This document shows, piece after piece, positions 41,878 through 50,866 of a stretch of 64,000 nucleotides of DNA; positions within the stretch are counted from its first letter, which is position 1; each line of letters begins with the position of its first letter. Source of the stretch: UBA12191 sp964422295 (GTDB lineage: Bacteria > Planctomycetota > UBA8108 > UBA1146); NCBI GenBank assembly GCA_964422295.1, contig CAYRAM010000003.1, positions 1 to 64,000 on the forward strand. The letters run 5' to 3'. The notes beneath the pieces are model-generated. The model searched no databases. It was not told the DNA's origin and saw nothing but the letters and a program-made list of their open reading frames with translations. A program made the translations under genes and the position numbers.

Positions 41878-43433
41878 AATTTCCGATGGGCACTCTCATC
41901 ATCATAGGGGTGCTAATGGCTCTCAGTCTCTCGGGGTGCCAAACCCAACAATGGAATGGGATCCACGAGAATCAATTGCGGGTGCGTTTCTTCGACGGAG
42001 TTGAGGGCAAAGAGTCCAGTATCGAAGCAGTCATCGGAGATTTGGCAGGAAGGGATGTCGTCTTTCTCGGGGAGACTCACCTCGACCATGAGACCCATCG
42101 TCTCGAACTGGAATTGATCCAACAACTGTTCGAACAAAACCGTGAGTTGGGTCGCCCGTTGGTTGTTTCCATGGAAATGTTCAGCCGTGATGTCCAGGGA
42201 GTGGTCGACCAATACCTTGCGGGCGAAATCACGGAATCGGAATTCCTCGAAAATTCAAATCCCTGGGGCAACTACGACACCGGTTATCGAGCCATCGTCG
42301 AATGGGCAAAGGATGCTGGAGTACCTGTGGTCGCCGCCAATGTTCCCTCTGCCGTCTGGCGAAAAGCGGCATTCGGAGGAGGACTGGAGGCCCTATCCAA
42401 AGAGGAGCGGGCAACGATTGCGACAGAGTTATTGCCTGGAACGGTGAGGTATTGGCAGCGATACGATCGCACAGTCAGGGGACACGGTCATGCACCTGCA
42501 TCAGGAGCTCCTGAAGATCGGGTCGAGAAGGTGCAAAGCCTGTGGGACAACACCATGGCGGAGTCGATCGACAGAGCAGTGAAAGCAAACCCCCAAGCCG
42601 TGGTTGTCCACCTCAATGGAGGATTCCACAGTCTTGAAAGAGACGGCACGGTTCATCAGTTGCAATTACGAAATCCTGAGTTGTCGGTAGGGACAGTCAA
42701 TATTTCCCCCTCCTACGATTTGAGGGCTGCGACCGTCCGCACCGATCGGTTTCTCGCCGATTGGCTCGTGCGTACGGAATCGACAGCCAGGGGGCTTCAC
42801 TCAGGGAGTCAGGCGATTTTGTCACCGCGGCCCTTGCGCTATCGAATCAGCACCGGTGATCCCAGTGGCGAATCATCTCCGGCATTGATTTGGCTTGCCG
42901 ATGCCGGTGCTGATCCTGCGAATGAGTTTGATCGATTGAGCGAGATGTATGGCTCAAAAGTGACCGTCGTTGTGGTCGAACAAGTTTATTCATCGGGGAA
43001 GGGTGGAGAGTGGTTGGCCAAAGACCATCGAATTGAGGATCTTTCGACACTCGATTTCGCTCTCGACAGACTTCAGGAGCAGTTGTTCATGCACTACGAC
43101 ATCGATTCCGATCGCTGTGTCTTGGCTGGAACGGGTGCCGGTGCAGAAGTGATCTTGACCTGTTCCACAGGAGACAGGGATTGGAACCAGGCGATGGTTG
43201 CGACGACTGCGGGTCCTGGGTGGTTTGGAATGGAAGGCCTTTCCGATCCACCCTTGGAACCACACCCGGGACCTGGAGTGCACGTCATCGGCCTTCAAGA
43301 TCATGAAGCGGCATGGAAACGAGAAATCTCAGCACGAAGCGCAGTCGGAGAACCGATGCGTTGGACCCTGTGTCCGCAGGGGCAGGATCCTGAAACCCTT
43401 CTTCATGAACTGATAAAGAAGTCGCTCGAATAG
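41841..43433 (+). CDS. ChaN-like lipoprotein with C-terminal alpha/beta-hydrolase-like region
   Basis: 530 residues if translation starts at the ATG at 41841 inside gmhB; a start at 41886 also gives a complete signal peptide. Lipobox SLSGC. Residues ~45-300 match the ChaN/DUF399-type heme-related family: VVFLGETHLDHETHRLELELI, SMEMFSRDVQGVVDQYL, RYWQ, AVVVHLNGGFHSLERDGT. The last ~180 residues have a GxGxG nucleophile-elbow-like turn (VLAGTGAGAEVIL) and look like a serine-hydrolase fold, though a catalytic triad cannot be confirmed. Fusion of the two is unusual. Confidence 0.72.
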   Translation: MVARISPRFRRLKFPMGTLIIIGVLMALSLSGCQTQQWNGIHENQLRVRFFDGVEGKESSIEAVIGDLAGRDVVFLGETHLDHETHRLELELIQQLFEQNRELGRPLVVSMEMFSRDVQGVVDQYLAGEITESEFLENSNPWGNYDTGYRAIVEWAKDAGVPVVAANVPSAVWRKAAFGGGLEALSKEERATIATELLPGTVRYWQRYDRTVRGHGHAPASGAPEDRVEKVQSLWDNTMAESIDRAVKANPQAVVVHLNGGFHSLERDGTVHQLQLRNPELSVGTVNISPSYDLRAATVRTDRFLADWLVRTESTARGLHSGSQAILSPRPLRYRISTGDPSGESSPALIWLADAGADPANEFDRLSEMYGSKVTVVVVEQVYSSGKGGEWLAKDHRIEDLSTLDFALDRLQEQLFMHYDIDSDRCVLAGTGAGAEVILTCSTGDRDWNQAMVATTAGPGWFGMEGLSDPPLEPHPGPGVHVIGLQDHEAAWKREISARSAVGEPMRWTLCPQGQDPETLLHELIKKSLE

Positions 43434-43454
43434 ATCAGGTGTTTGCGGCGACTC

Positions 43455-44090
43455 CTACCCCAGATACTTGATGGCGAAAAACCCGAGGATGCCGATGATC
43501 AATGCAGCCACGGTGAGCCAGCCGAACCAGCGATCGATAAAATCTTTGACCTGATCGCCGAAGATGTGGATCAGCGCACCTTCCGCCAAGAATCGGGCAC
43601 CTCTGCCGATCAAGCTGGCACTGACAAAGATGACCAGTGGCATCCCTGCTGCCCCGGCGGCAAGGGTGAAGACTTTGTAGGGAATCGGTGTCAGGGCAGC
43701 AGTGAGAACTGCCAGAAATCCGATCTCGATGAAACTCTCTGCAACACGGGCGAAAGTTTCATGGGCGTCGAAGAGGTCGAGGATCGCGATACCAATGGTG
43801 TCGAAAGCCCAGCCGCCGATGGCGTATCCAAGGAGCCCCCCTGCAACGGAAGCAATGGTGGTCAACAGTGCCAGCGGGATTGCCCTACGGGGATTGCCGA
43901 GGCCGAGAGCGATCAACAATGGATCAGGGGGTATCGGGAAGAAACTGGATTCAGCAAAGGAGACCGCCGCCAAGACTGCCGGCCCCCTGCGGGTGTTCGC
44001 TTCTGCAAGAATCCGTCGATAAAGGCGCTTCAGGAGGCCTTCTTTTTCGGGAGGAGATTCTGGTTGAGGGTCCTCCAGGGAGTCAGCCAT
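43455..44090 (-). CDS. YqaA/DedA-like (VTT-domain) membrane protein
   Basis: About 211 residues from the ATG at 44090; a GTG at 44105 with an upstream AGGTAG is an alternative. The N-terminus is soluble and acidic; the membrane part has ESSFFPIPPDPLLIALGLG, the conserved VTT pattern, then LLTTIASVAGGLLGYAIGG, LTPIPYKVFTLAAGAAGM and a final helix WLTVAALIIGILGFFAI. The family includes putative lipid scramblases/transport helpers (DedA); the short YqaA type is of unclear role. It follows thiE, overlapping its stop by 8 bp. Confidence 0.88.
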   Translation of the reverse strand: MADSLEDPQPESPPEKEGLLKRLYRRILAEANTRRGPAVLAAVSFAESSFFPIPPDPLLIALGLGNPRRAIPLALLTTIASVAGGLLGYAIGGWAFDTIGIAILDLFDAHETFARVAESFIEIGFLAVLTAALTPIPYKVFTLAAGAAGMPLVIFVSASLIGRGARFLAEGALIHIFGDQVKDFIDRWFGWLTVAALIIGILGFFAIKYLG

Positions 44091-45192
44091 GAAGGTGAGT
44101 CTCACTTTGATCTACCTGCTGCAGGCCCGCTTCGATTCTGTCGAGGAGATGACGCGTCGCTGATTCAGGATCCTCCTGGGCGATGATTCCCGTACACACG
44201 GCAACCCGCTCAGCACCGGCAGCCATCACTGAGTCAATGGTTGAGGCATCGACCCTGCCAATGGCAAAACCAGGAAGTGGTGAGGCCTTTTGAGCTTCGA
44301 TGATGTACTCGGTCCCCACTGCACGCCGATGCTCTTTGGTTTTTGTTTCGTGGATGGGACCGATGCCGATGTAATCGGCACCGAGGTGAGCAGCTCTTGC
44401 CGCCTCTTGCGGGGCATGGGTAGAGAGGCCGATGATCGCATCCTTGCCGAGGATCTTTCGTGCTTCATGTGGAGGAAGATCCTGCTGGCCCAAGTGAACC
44501 CCATCTGCTTCACTGAGGGCAGCCACAGTGACTTCATCATTGATCAGCAACAATGCACCGAATTCCATGGTGATTTCCCTGAGTCGACGAGCCTTGTCGA
44601 GGAGTTCCCCTGTGTTTCTCTCCTTTTCCCGCAGTTGGATGATGCTCGCCCCGCCGCGGAGTGCCGCCTCCGTGGTTTCGTAAAGGTCACCTCTGCACAG
44701 AGATTCAGTCACCAAGAGATAAAGCCTCCTCTCCCGAAGCGATCGCCCCCGATTGAGGAGTCCATCCATGATGGTGTCCTGTGAATAGATCGCGTAGCGG
44801 ATCTCCTGCATCGAGTTGGAGAGGCGGGTGTCGATCAGGCGCAACAGCTCTTCGATGGAGCGCGCCGATTCACGGCAGCGGGATATGTTCGCTGCGATGA
44901 GTCCCTGGAGATTATTGTGCGCCCCGGTTCCAGGTGCGTCGAGGATTGGATCCCCGCACAGGTCCCGATGGGGGGTCAGGCTGCCGACCCGGGATTCCAC
45001 TTGTTGGCGCAGGGCACCGCATCTTCTGCGTAACTCCTGCCAGTGGGCTGCGAGAACCGGGTTTTGCAGATGGAAGCGGGCTGGATCTTCCAGAGTTCGC
45101 AGCCCCTCCGTCAGCCGTTGAAAGGTGGCATCGAGGGTCCTGAGCAGGCCAGGATCGAATCTGCTCTTGTCGTTTGGTGGGGTCGTGTTCAT
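44083..45192 (-). CDS. thiE: ThiD2-ThiE fusion: thiamine phosphate synthase with N-terminal ThiD2-like domain
   Basis: 369 residues. Residues ~15-145 resemble the ThiD2 domain seen fused to ThiE in some bacteria (RTLDATFQRLTEGLRTLEDPARF, SIEELLRLIDTRLSNSMQEIRY). Residues ~155-360 are ThiE: LYLLVTESLCRG, QLREKERNTGELLDKA, LLINDEVTVAALSEADGVHLGQQDLP, GLSTH, ADYIGIGPIHETKTK, FAIGRVDASTIDSVMAAG. It joins the thiazole phosphate and HMP-diphosphate to thiamine phosphate; the first domain is thought to make HMP-diphosphate. No TPP riboswitch was seen in the 87-bp leader. Confidence 0.92.
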   Translation of the reverse strand: MNTTPPNDKSRFDPGLLRTLDATFQRLTEGLRTLEDPARFHLQNPVLAAHWQELRRRCGALRQQVESRVGSLTPHRDLCGDPILDAPGTGAHNNLQGLIAANISRCRESARSIEELLRLIDTRLSNSMQEIRYAIYSQDTIMDGLLNRGRSLRERRLYLLVTESLCRGDLYETTEAALRGGASIIQLREKERNTGELLDKARRLREITMEFGALLLINDEVTVAALSEADGVHLGQQDLPPHEARKILGKDAIIGLSTHAPQEAARAAHLGADYIGIGPIHETKTKEHRRAVGTEYIIEAQKASPLPGFAIGRVDASTIDSVMAAGAERVAVCTGIIAQEDPESATRHLLDRIEAGLQQVDQSETHLHG

Positions 45193-45279
45193 GCCCCCAG
45201 AGTCCTCCGGATGGAGGACTTCATCAAGCCATCCCGATCCGCTCCCCTCAGCCAGTTCAGGACCTTACACTGATCTCTG

Positions 45280-45807
45280 ATGGGAGGTTTTCCATTGCGG
45301 GCCTTATTGCTTCTTTCATCGGTGATTCCCGGCTTGCCGTTGCTTATTTACGGTCGATACGCCTACGGCCTATTGCTGTTTCTGTTTGGCTCTGCCAGTT
45401 GGGTTCTCCACCTGGCTTCCCACCTGCGGGTGGGGGAAGATCGCGATCTGTTTCTCTCTGGCAGCCTCGTTGGCGGCGTGATCTGCACCTTGGCGACGGC
45501 GATGTGGTCGATTCACTGGACCTCCGCTGAACGAATAGAAAAGACTCGCAGGGAAGTGGAACTTGCCCTCGATGAAGCGCAACGCAATTATCTTCGCGGT
45601 CGCCTCGAAGAGGCAAGAGTTTCTCTCGATCGGGGATTGAAGATGGATGGCCGCGATATCGATCTATTATTCCTCGATTGGCAAATTGCCCGTCGACTGG
45701 GAGATGAGCACAGGGCTCGCCGCAGTCGCCGATTGCTCAGAAAGCACGACTTGGATGAAAAGTGGCTCTGGGAAGTCCAGAGAGAGGAGTTGGCGCGTGG
45801 CAGATGA
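45280..45807 (+). CDS. Small membrane protein with TPR-like C-terminus
   Basis: 175 residues, ATG at 45280. Two to three hydrophobic segments (ALLLLSSVIPGLPLLIYG, YGLLLFLFGSASWVLHLASHL, LVGGVICTLATAMWSI) precede a helical, charged region containing a TPR-like pair (ALDEAQRNYLRGRLEEARVSLDRGLKMDGRDIDLL). No family recognised. It overlaps purM by 11 bp, so it is translated with it, although a link to purine synthesis is not obvious. Divergent from thiE with an 87-bp gap. Confidence 0.7.
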   Translation: MGGFPLRALLLLSSVIPGLPLLIYGRYAYGLLLFLFGSASWVLHLASHLRVGEDRDLFLSGSLVGGVICTLATAMWSIHWTSAERIEKTRREVELALDEAQRNYLRGRLEEARVSLDRGLKMDGRDIDLLFLDWQIARRLGDEHRARRSRRLLRKHDLDEKWLWEVQREELARGR

Positions 45808-46891
45808 AACACCCGTTGAATCCCGTTCAGATGGGGTTTCCTATCGCGATGCAGGGGTCGATATCGATGCGGGAAACGAGGTCGTTTCCAGAATCCGCGA
45901 AGCGGTTCAATCCACACAGGATGAACGGGTCCTCTCCGGATCCCATGGGGCATTCGGTGGATTCTATCGTTTGCTCGATGGAGCACAGCAGCTCTTCGGA
46001 AAACCTCTCAAAGATCCGATTCTCGTCGGTGCCACGGATGGTGTCGGAACCAAACTGAAAGTTGCATTTGCATGCAACAAACTCGATACGGTCGGAATTG
46101 ACCTGGTGGCGATGTGTGTCAATGACTTGGTGGTCGGAGGAGCTCGTCCGCTCTTCTTTCTCGACTACGTTGCCACGGGAAAGATCACCCCTGAAGCGAT
46201 CGCAATCGTCGTGGAAGGGATCGCCGAAGGCTGTCGCCAGAGTGGGTGTGCCTTGCTGGGTGGGGAAACTGCAGAGATGCCGGGCTTCTACCAAGAGGGA
46301 GAACTCGATCTGGCAGGTTTTTCAGTAGGAGTGGTCGAGAGGGATGAAATCCTCGATGGGAAATCGGTCACGACAGGGGACCGAGTCATCGGGCTGGCGT
46401 CTGACGGGGTCCATTCCAATGGCTTTTCTTTGGTGAGGCGGGTTCTTCTTGAAGGGGCCGCAGCGCTTCCACTCGACGAAGATCCCGCAAATTGGGGCCA
46501 CACCCTCGGTGAAGAACTGCTGCGTCCGACCCGCATCTACGTTCGTTCCCTCCTCGAGATCCTGTCCTCTTTCCCCAACGGGATTCATGCTCTGGCGCAC
46601 ATCACCGGAGGCGGTCTCCTGGAAAACATCCCCCGTGTTCTTCCGACAGGGATGGGCGCAAGATTGCATCGTTCATCCTGGACTCGGCCGGAAATCTTTT
46701 CGCTGATCGAAGAGCATGGTCCTGTGGCCACCGAAGAGATGGACCGGGTCTTCAATCAGGGAATCGGAATGGCTGTGATCGTGGATCAGCACCGCAGTGC
46801 AGAAATTTTGCAGCGCTTCCGTGACTTGGGAGAATCGGTATGGGAAATCGGCGAAATCATCGAAGGCGATGGGATTCAGATCGTATCCTGA
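45797..46891 (+). CDS. purM: Phosphoribosylformylglycinamidine cyclo-ligase (AIR synthase)
   Basis: 364 residues from a GTG at 45797 with GAGAGGAG upstream. PurM features: VSYRDAGVDIDAGNEVVSRI, the FGGF/DPILVGATDGVGTKLKVAF ATP-site, DLVAMCVNDLVVGGARPLFFLDY, ALLGGETAEMPGFY, GLASDGVHSNGFSLVR and LAHITGGGLLENIPRVLP. Catalyses ATP-dependent ring closure of FGAM to AIR in purine synthesis. Its stop overlaps the convergent dapF by 16 bp. Confidence 0.97.
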   Translation: MADETPVESRSDGVSYRDAGVDIDAGNEVVSRIREAVQSTQDERVLSGSHGAFGGFYRLLDGAQQLFGKPLKDPILVGATDGVGTKLKVAFACNKLDTVGIDLVAMCVNDLVVGGARPLFFLDYVATGKITPEAIAIVVEGIAEGCRQSGCALLGGETAEMPGFYQEGELDLAGFSVGVVERDEILDGKSVTTGDRVIGLASDGVHSNGFSLVRRVLLEGAAALPLDEDPANWGHTLGEELLRPTRIYVRSLLEILSSFPNGIHALAHITGGGLLENIPRVLPTGMGARLHRSSWTRPEIFSLIEEHGPVATEEMDRVFNQGIGMAVIVDQHRSAEILQRFRDLGESVWEIGEIIEGDGIQIVS

Positions 46892-47748
46892 TGATGGATT
46901 TCCCCATCCCCGAGATCGAAATCGACGGGCGTGGTGCAATCTTCATCGACGGAGATGATTCCCGAATAATTGATCTTTGCCGGGCCACAGATTTCGAGCA
47001 TGTCAGGGCCGCTTGCCACTGAACGGACTTCAAGGGTGCCGCCCGGCATTTGAACCTCCACCGATTGCTCAACGATTCCCATCTCCTGCAAAACCTTGAC
47101 GGCGGCTGCTGCACCCGTTCCGCAGGCGAGGGTCTCGCCGCAGCCCCTTTCCCATACCCGAAGGTGGACCCTTCGGGGAGAATCGACCGTATAAAAACCC
47201 ACATTGACGCGCCCGGGCATGCTGACTTCGATGCTCGGACCCAATTGGCGCACCGGATCTGACCCAGAAAACTCCGCCATTGGAAACACCAGGTGGGGAT
47301 TGCCAACATTGACCGGAACTCCGCAATACTCTTCACCGTGGATGGTCAGCGTCATTGGATCTGCCAGGGTGACCGGACCCAGGAGAGTTTTGGCGTTGAA
47401 CTCACCATCCGCCCTTTGAAACGATTCCACTGGGACGGGACCGGCATCGGTATGAATGGTAGTGACATTTTCTCGACCAAACAGGGCCCTGGTGACCACC
47501 CGGAGTCCATTGCCACACGCTTCCGCCCTGCTTCCATCCGCATTCCAACACTGCATCCCAATTGCGCCATTTGATCTCCGAATGACCAGGACTCCGTCTG
47601 CTCCCACCCCGGTTCTTCGACAACACAGGGAGACCGCCAATGGGGCCAGGTCGTCGGGGATCTCTCCGTGGACCTCGTCGAGCACGACAAAGTCATTTCC
47701 TGCACCATGAGCCTTCATGAAGCGTAGAAGTGGATTTCCCAAGGGCAT
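46876..47748 (-). CDS. dapF: Diaminopimelate epimerase
   Basis: 290 residues from the ATG at 47748; in-frame codons further upstream are not conserved and the proper DapF start is MKAHGAGND at or near residue 11. The paired catalytic cysteines are C78 (AEACGNGLR) and C209 (TLACGTGAAAA). NVGNPHLV is the substrate-binding loop. Converts LL- to meso-diaminopimelate for lysine and peptidoglycan; its presence implies DAP-type peptidoglycan. It converges with purM, ends overlapping by 16 bp. Confidence 0.95.
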   Translation of the reverse strand: MPLGNPLLRFMKAHGAGNDFVVLDEVHGEIPDDLAPLAVSLCCRRTGVGADGVLVIRRSNGAIGMQCWNADGSRAEACGNGLRVVTRALFGRENVTTIHTDAGPVPVESFQRADGEFNAKTLLGPVTLADPMTLTIHGEEYCGVPVNVGNPHLVFPMAEFSGSDPVRQLGPSIEVSMPGRVNVGFYTVDSPRRVHLRVWERGCGETLACGTGAAAAVKVLQEMGIVEQSVEVQMPGGTLEVRSVASGPDMLEICGPAKINYSGIISVDEDCTTPVDFDLGDGEIHHQDTI

Positions 47749-47900
47749 CGCCTGACCAGGGGACGATTCGCCGCATCCCCGAATTTGTCGGAATTTGCAT
47801 AGGAGCACTCGCTGGACTTGGAAGGCCCCCTGTTGCATCGGAGGCACTCACGCCATGGAATGATAGGGTCTTCATTACTCGCGATCGAGAGGAATGCCAA

Positions 47901-48914
47901 TTGAAGAAGTTGAACTGGACTGGATCTCGGGTTTCTTCTTTGGGGATCGGAAACGGCTGTGGACCTGCTCACTACACAGGAACTGGGAAGTGGAGTGCAA
48001 CAACGGGCTCGACAGTCTATCTGCTGCTGTTTTTGGTGGTTGTTGCAGGCTTTGCGTACTTCATCTTTGTGCAGCCGGCGGCCCCGGTAGATAGCGGTGC
48101 AGGTGAGGTGGAGGCTGCGCTCAAGAGGGCGCGGGTCAAGGTCGAGCTTTCAGAAACTCTCGACGGCAAAGATACACCCGTCAATATTGCTGATCTGATT
48201 ATTCGCAGAACTCTTGCACTCCACGGATTTGAGCTGGTCGAAGAGAATTTCGAGTATCAGGTAACCGGGGATTTGCAGTGCGATTATTTTCAGGATTTGA
48301 CATTCGACTTCCAAGGATCTTCGCAACACCTGGAACATCAGTATCACGGGAGATTTACCGGTGCGCTGAAAACTGCGGAAGGCAAAGATCTACAGGATCT
48401 TTCATTCCCTGAACCATTGATGAATGGCCGCACAGACCTTGCGCTTGCCCAAAAGGACATCCGGCGTCGCGCTGCGACCTTGATCGGTGGTCGCCTGGTG
48501 ACCGGGGGAACTCTCGGAAACCCCAAGGTCCAAGGGCTCCTCGACGCCTTGACAGATGCCCTCGATGGAAGAACCTACAATGAAATCGTCCGCCAGATGA
48601 CGATCCTCGGTGCTCCGGCAGTGCCCTACCTGCTCGATGCCCTGCGAGATGAGCGAGAGGTTACCCTTTCGGGCACCTATCCCGGTTTTGCTGATCTGCA
48701 ACCGGGAGAATTGAAGGTCTACCATGCTGCTGATTTGGCGTTGAGAGATATTCTCGACCGCGACAGTTATCTCGACCCCGATTCCACCGAAGATTACCTG
48801 CACAGGGTTCGAACAGCATGGTTGTGGGTTTGGGAAGACCTTCAAGGGATCCCCGAGGAACTTCGGATCAGATCTGAAGACAGGAAGAAAACGGTCCCGG
48901 CAGCACAAGGATGA
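47901..48914 (+). CDS. Single-TM protein of unknown function, upstream of lpxA
   Basis: 337 residues from a TTG at 47901 with AGAGGA upstream; in-frame codons before it overlap dapF and look non-coding. After a basic N-terminus there is one membrane helix (VYLLLFLVVVAGFAYFIF). The rest is a soluble, probably periplasmic domain with a beta-rich part (FEYQVTGDLQCDYFQDLTF) and a helical HEAT-like part (VRQMTILGAPAVPYLLDALRDERE). No family recognised. 29 bp before lpxA on the same strand, so a role at the cell envelope is likely. Confidence 0.7.
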   Translation: MKKLNWTGSRVSSLGIGNGCGPAHYTGTGKWSATTGSTVYLLLFLVVVAGFAYFIFVQPAAPVDSGAGEVEAALKRARVKVELSETLDGKDTPVNIADLIIRRTLALHGFELVEENFEYQVTGDLQCDYFQDLTFDFQGSSQHLEHQYHGRFTGALKTAEGKDLQDLSFPEPLMNGRTDLALAQKDIRRRAATLIGGRLVTGGTLGNPKVQGLLDALTDALDGRTYNEIVRQMTILGAPAVPYLLDALRDEREVTLSGTYPGFADLQPGELKVYHAADLALRDILDRDSYLDPDSTEDYLHRVRTAWLWVWEDLQGIPEELRIRSEDRKKTVPAAQG

Positions 48915-48943
48915 TTTGCGGGTGGAATTCTGAGGAGTAACTG

Positions 48944-49801
48944 TTGAGCATTCATTCCACAGCACTGGTCGATGAGAGTGCCCAGATCGGCGCGGGAGTC
49001 GAGATCGGTCCATTCTGCGTCGTCGAAGCGGGAGCCTTGATCGGCGATCGCTGCAAGATTTTTTCCCATGCATACGTCGGACCCAATTCTGTTTTGGAAC
49101 CCGGGGTCGAAATCCACATGCACGCCGTGATCGGACATGAACCCCAGGATTTGGCTTGGGCTCGGGAGCCGAGCTCATGCGTGATCGGTGAGAACAGTGT
49201 GCTGAGGGAATACACGACGGTGCACAGGGCTTCACGGCCAGGGGGGGTGACCCGAATCGGGTCCGGTTGTCTGCTCATGGTCGGTTCACACGTTGCTCAC
49301 GACTGCGAGGTTGGCGATGGTGTGATCATGGCGAATCACTGCTCATTGGCGGGCCATGTATCGGTCGGGGATGGTGCGTTTCTGTCGGCGAACTCACTGG
49401 TGCATCAGTTTTGTCGAATCGGCCGTTTGGTCATGCTGGGGGGAGCGGCAGTCGCGGTCCAGGATATCCCGCCCTTCATGCTTTCTACCGGTGATCGTGC
49501 GGTTGTCCGTGGGGTCAATGTCATCGGATTGCGCAGGGCGGGTATCTCGGCGGATGTACGCAGATCGATACAGGATGCTCACAGACTGATGTATCGAAGT
49601 TCAAAGACGATGCCGGAATCGAGTCAATTATTGGCTCTCAGTGAAGTCGCAGAAGTTCGCGAATTGTCCGAGTTCATCGGCGATTCCGCCAGGGGGATCG
49701 CTGCAGCAGCGATCAGCGCCCAGATTCCCGCTGTCGATGAAGAGGTCGAGTCCACCGAAAGTGCACACGGCGAGCGTGGCCTCGGAGATCGTCGGGTCTG
49801 A
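48944..49801 (+). CDS. lpxA: Acyl-ACP--UDP-N-acetylglucosamine O-acyltransferase (LpxA-like)
   Basis: 285 residues; TTG start with TGAGGAG upstream. Left-handed beta-helix hexapeptide repeats from the start (ALVDESAQIGAGVEIGPFCVVEAGALIGDRC). LpxA signatures: IGENSVLREYTTVHRAS, SHVAHDCEVGDGVIMANHCSLAGHVSVGD, LVHQFCRIGRLVMLGGAAVAVQDIPPF and GVNVIGLRRAGIS. First committed step of lipid A synthesis, in the cytoplasm. No lpxD/fabZ neighbours; 6 bp before a SenB-like glycosyltransferase. Confidence 0.95.
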   Translation: MSIHSTALVDESAQIGAGVEIGPFCVVEAGALIGDRCKIFSHAYVGPNSVLEPGVEIHMHAVIGHEPQDLAWAREPSSCVIGENSVLREYTTVHRASRPGGVTRIGSGCLLMVGSHVAHDCEVGDGVIMANHCSLAGHVSVGDGAFLSANSLVHQFCRIGRLVMLGGAAVAVQDIPPFMLSTGDRAVVRGVNVIGLRRAGISADVRRSIQDAHRLMYRSSKTMPESSQLLALSEVAEVRELSEFIGDSARGIAAAAISAQIPAVDEEVESTESAHGERGLGDRRV

Positions 49802-49807
49802 TCCACG

Positions 49808-50848
49808 ATGAAGCTCCTGTTTCTGGACCCCACTCCCCAAAGCCTTACTTCAGGGAACATGACGACTGGAGTACGACTTACCCACCATTGGCAGATGGCA
49901 GGCCACGAGGTCGAGAAGATTTCAGTCAGAGGTGCATTTCCGATCGATGAAGAACTTCTCACCGACAAACTTCGGTGCAGCGATGTCGTTGTGGCATTGC
50001 ATGCAGGACATTGTCATCGGGCCCTGGAGGTATGGCGAAGTCTGGGGAAGCCGATCCCTCTGATTTTTATCGTCAGTGGAACAGACCTCTTCCAGCCCAT
50101 CCTTGAAGAGAATGTGGTATCGGATGAGTTTCGCAGTGCATGCTCCGATGCAGAATCCATCGTCACGCTGGCAAGAGGATTGCATCGCTATTATCCCGAA
50201 GAGGAGAGGGACCTCTGGCGAGATCGCACCCAAACCATCCTTCAGGGAGCGAATCCCATCGCTTGGCAGTTGTCGGAAGCAAGTACCCAGTTGGCAGTCG
50301 TCATAGGGAATCTTCGGTCGATCAAAGATCCCTGGTTGCCTGTGGAGGCATTGTCGGTTTTGAAGCAGCGGGGAACCGCTTCAGGATTGGCACCCCTGGA
50401 AGTTCAGCATTACGGATCTTTGCTCGATGAAGCCGATCAGCAACGGGTTGAATCTGCCCAAGCGAGGTTACCCGGGCCGGATCTTCGGTGGTGTTGGAAG
50501 AGCGAAGTTTCGAGGGGGCAGATTGAAAATTTGATGTCGTTGGCACCCCTGCTGATCCATCCGTCAGTTCATGAGGGAGGCGCAAATGTCGTCGGTGAAT
50601 TCCTGGTCAGCGGATTGCCCATCCTGGCCAGTCGTGCTCCCGGAAATTTGGGGCTTCTCGGTGAAGATTGGCCCGGTCTCTTCGATGTGGGGGATGCGCA
50701 TGGATTGGCCGATCTGTTGCATCGATGGCGGACATCCGGGGACTTCCGGAATTCCCTGTTCAGCGCGTCAAAGCGTCTCTCCTCCAAGCATGATCTCTCC
50801 TGCGAAAGGGAGTCTTGGTACAGATTGCTGAAACAATTCGGGTGTTGA
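49808..50848 (+). CDS. SenB-like / TIGR04348-type GT4 glycosyltransferase
   Basis: 346 residues, ATG at 49808. GT-B-type layout with features of the TIGR04348 group, to which the selenosugar synthase SenB belongs: SDVVVALHAGHCHRALEVW, LIFIVSGTDLFQPI, AVVIGNLRSIKDPWLPVEAL, and the donor-binding EGGANVVGEFLVSGLPILASRAPGNLGLLGEDWPGLFDVGD. SenB attaches selenium to UDP-sugars for selenoneine. SenA and SenC partners are not in this window, and the gene follows lpxA, so a different sugar transfer, perhaps in envelope glycans, is equally possible. Confidence 0.75.
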   Translation: MKLLFLDPTPQSLTSGNMTTGVRLTHHWQMAGHEVEKISVRGAFPIDEELLTDKLRCSDVVVALHAGHCHRALEVWRSLGKPIPLIFIVSGTDLFQPILEENVVSDEFRSACSDAESIVTLARGLHRYYPEEERDLWRDRTQTILQGANPIAWQLSEASTQLAVVIGNLRSIKDPWLPVEALSVLKQRGTASGLAPLEVQHYGSLLDEADQQRVESAQARLPGPDLRWCWKSEVSRGQIENLMSLAPLLIHPSVHEGGANVVGEFLVSGLPILASRAPGNLGLLGEDWPGLFDVGDAHGLADLLHRWRTSGDFRNSLFSASKRLSSKHDLSCERESWYRLLKQFGC

Positions 50849-50866
50849 CCCATCGCCAAAAAAAAA

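Noticed and set aside
45193..45279. TPP riboswitch upstream of thiE
   Set aside because: The 87-bp gap is too short and lacks the THI-box CUGAGA pattern.
48944..50848. Complete selenoneine locus
   Set aside because: Only a SenB-like gene is present; senA and senC partners are missing from the neighbourhood.
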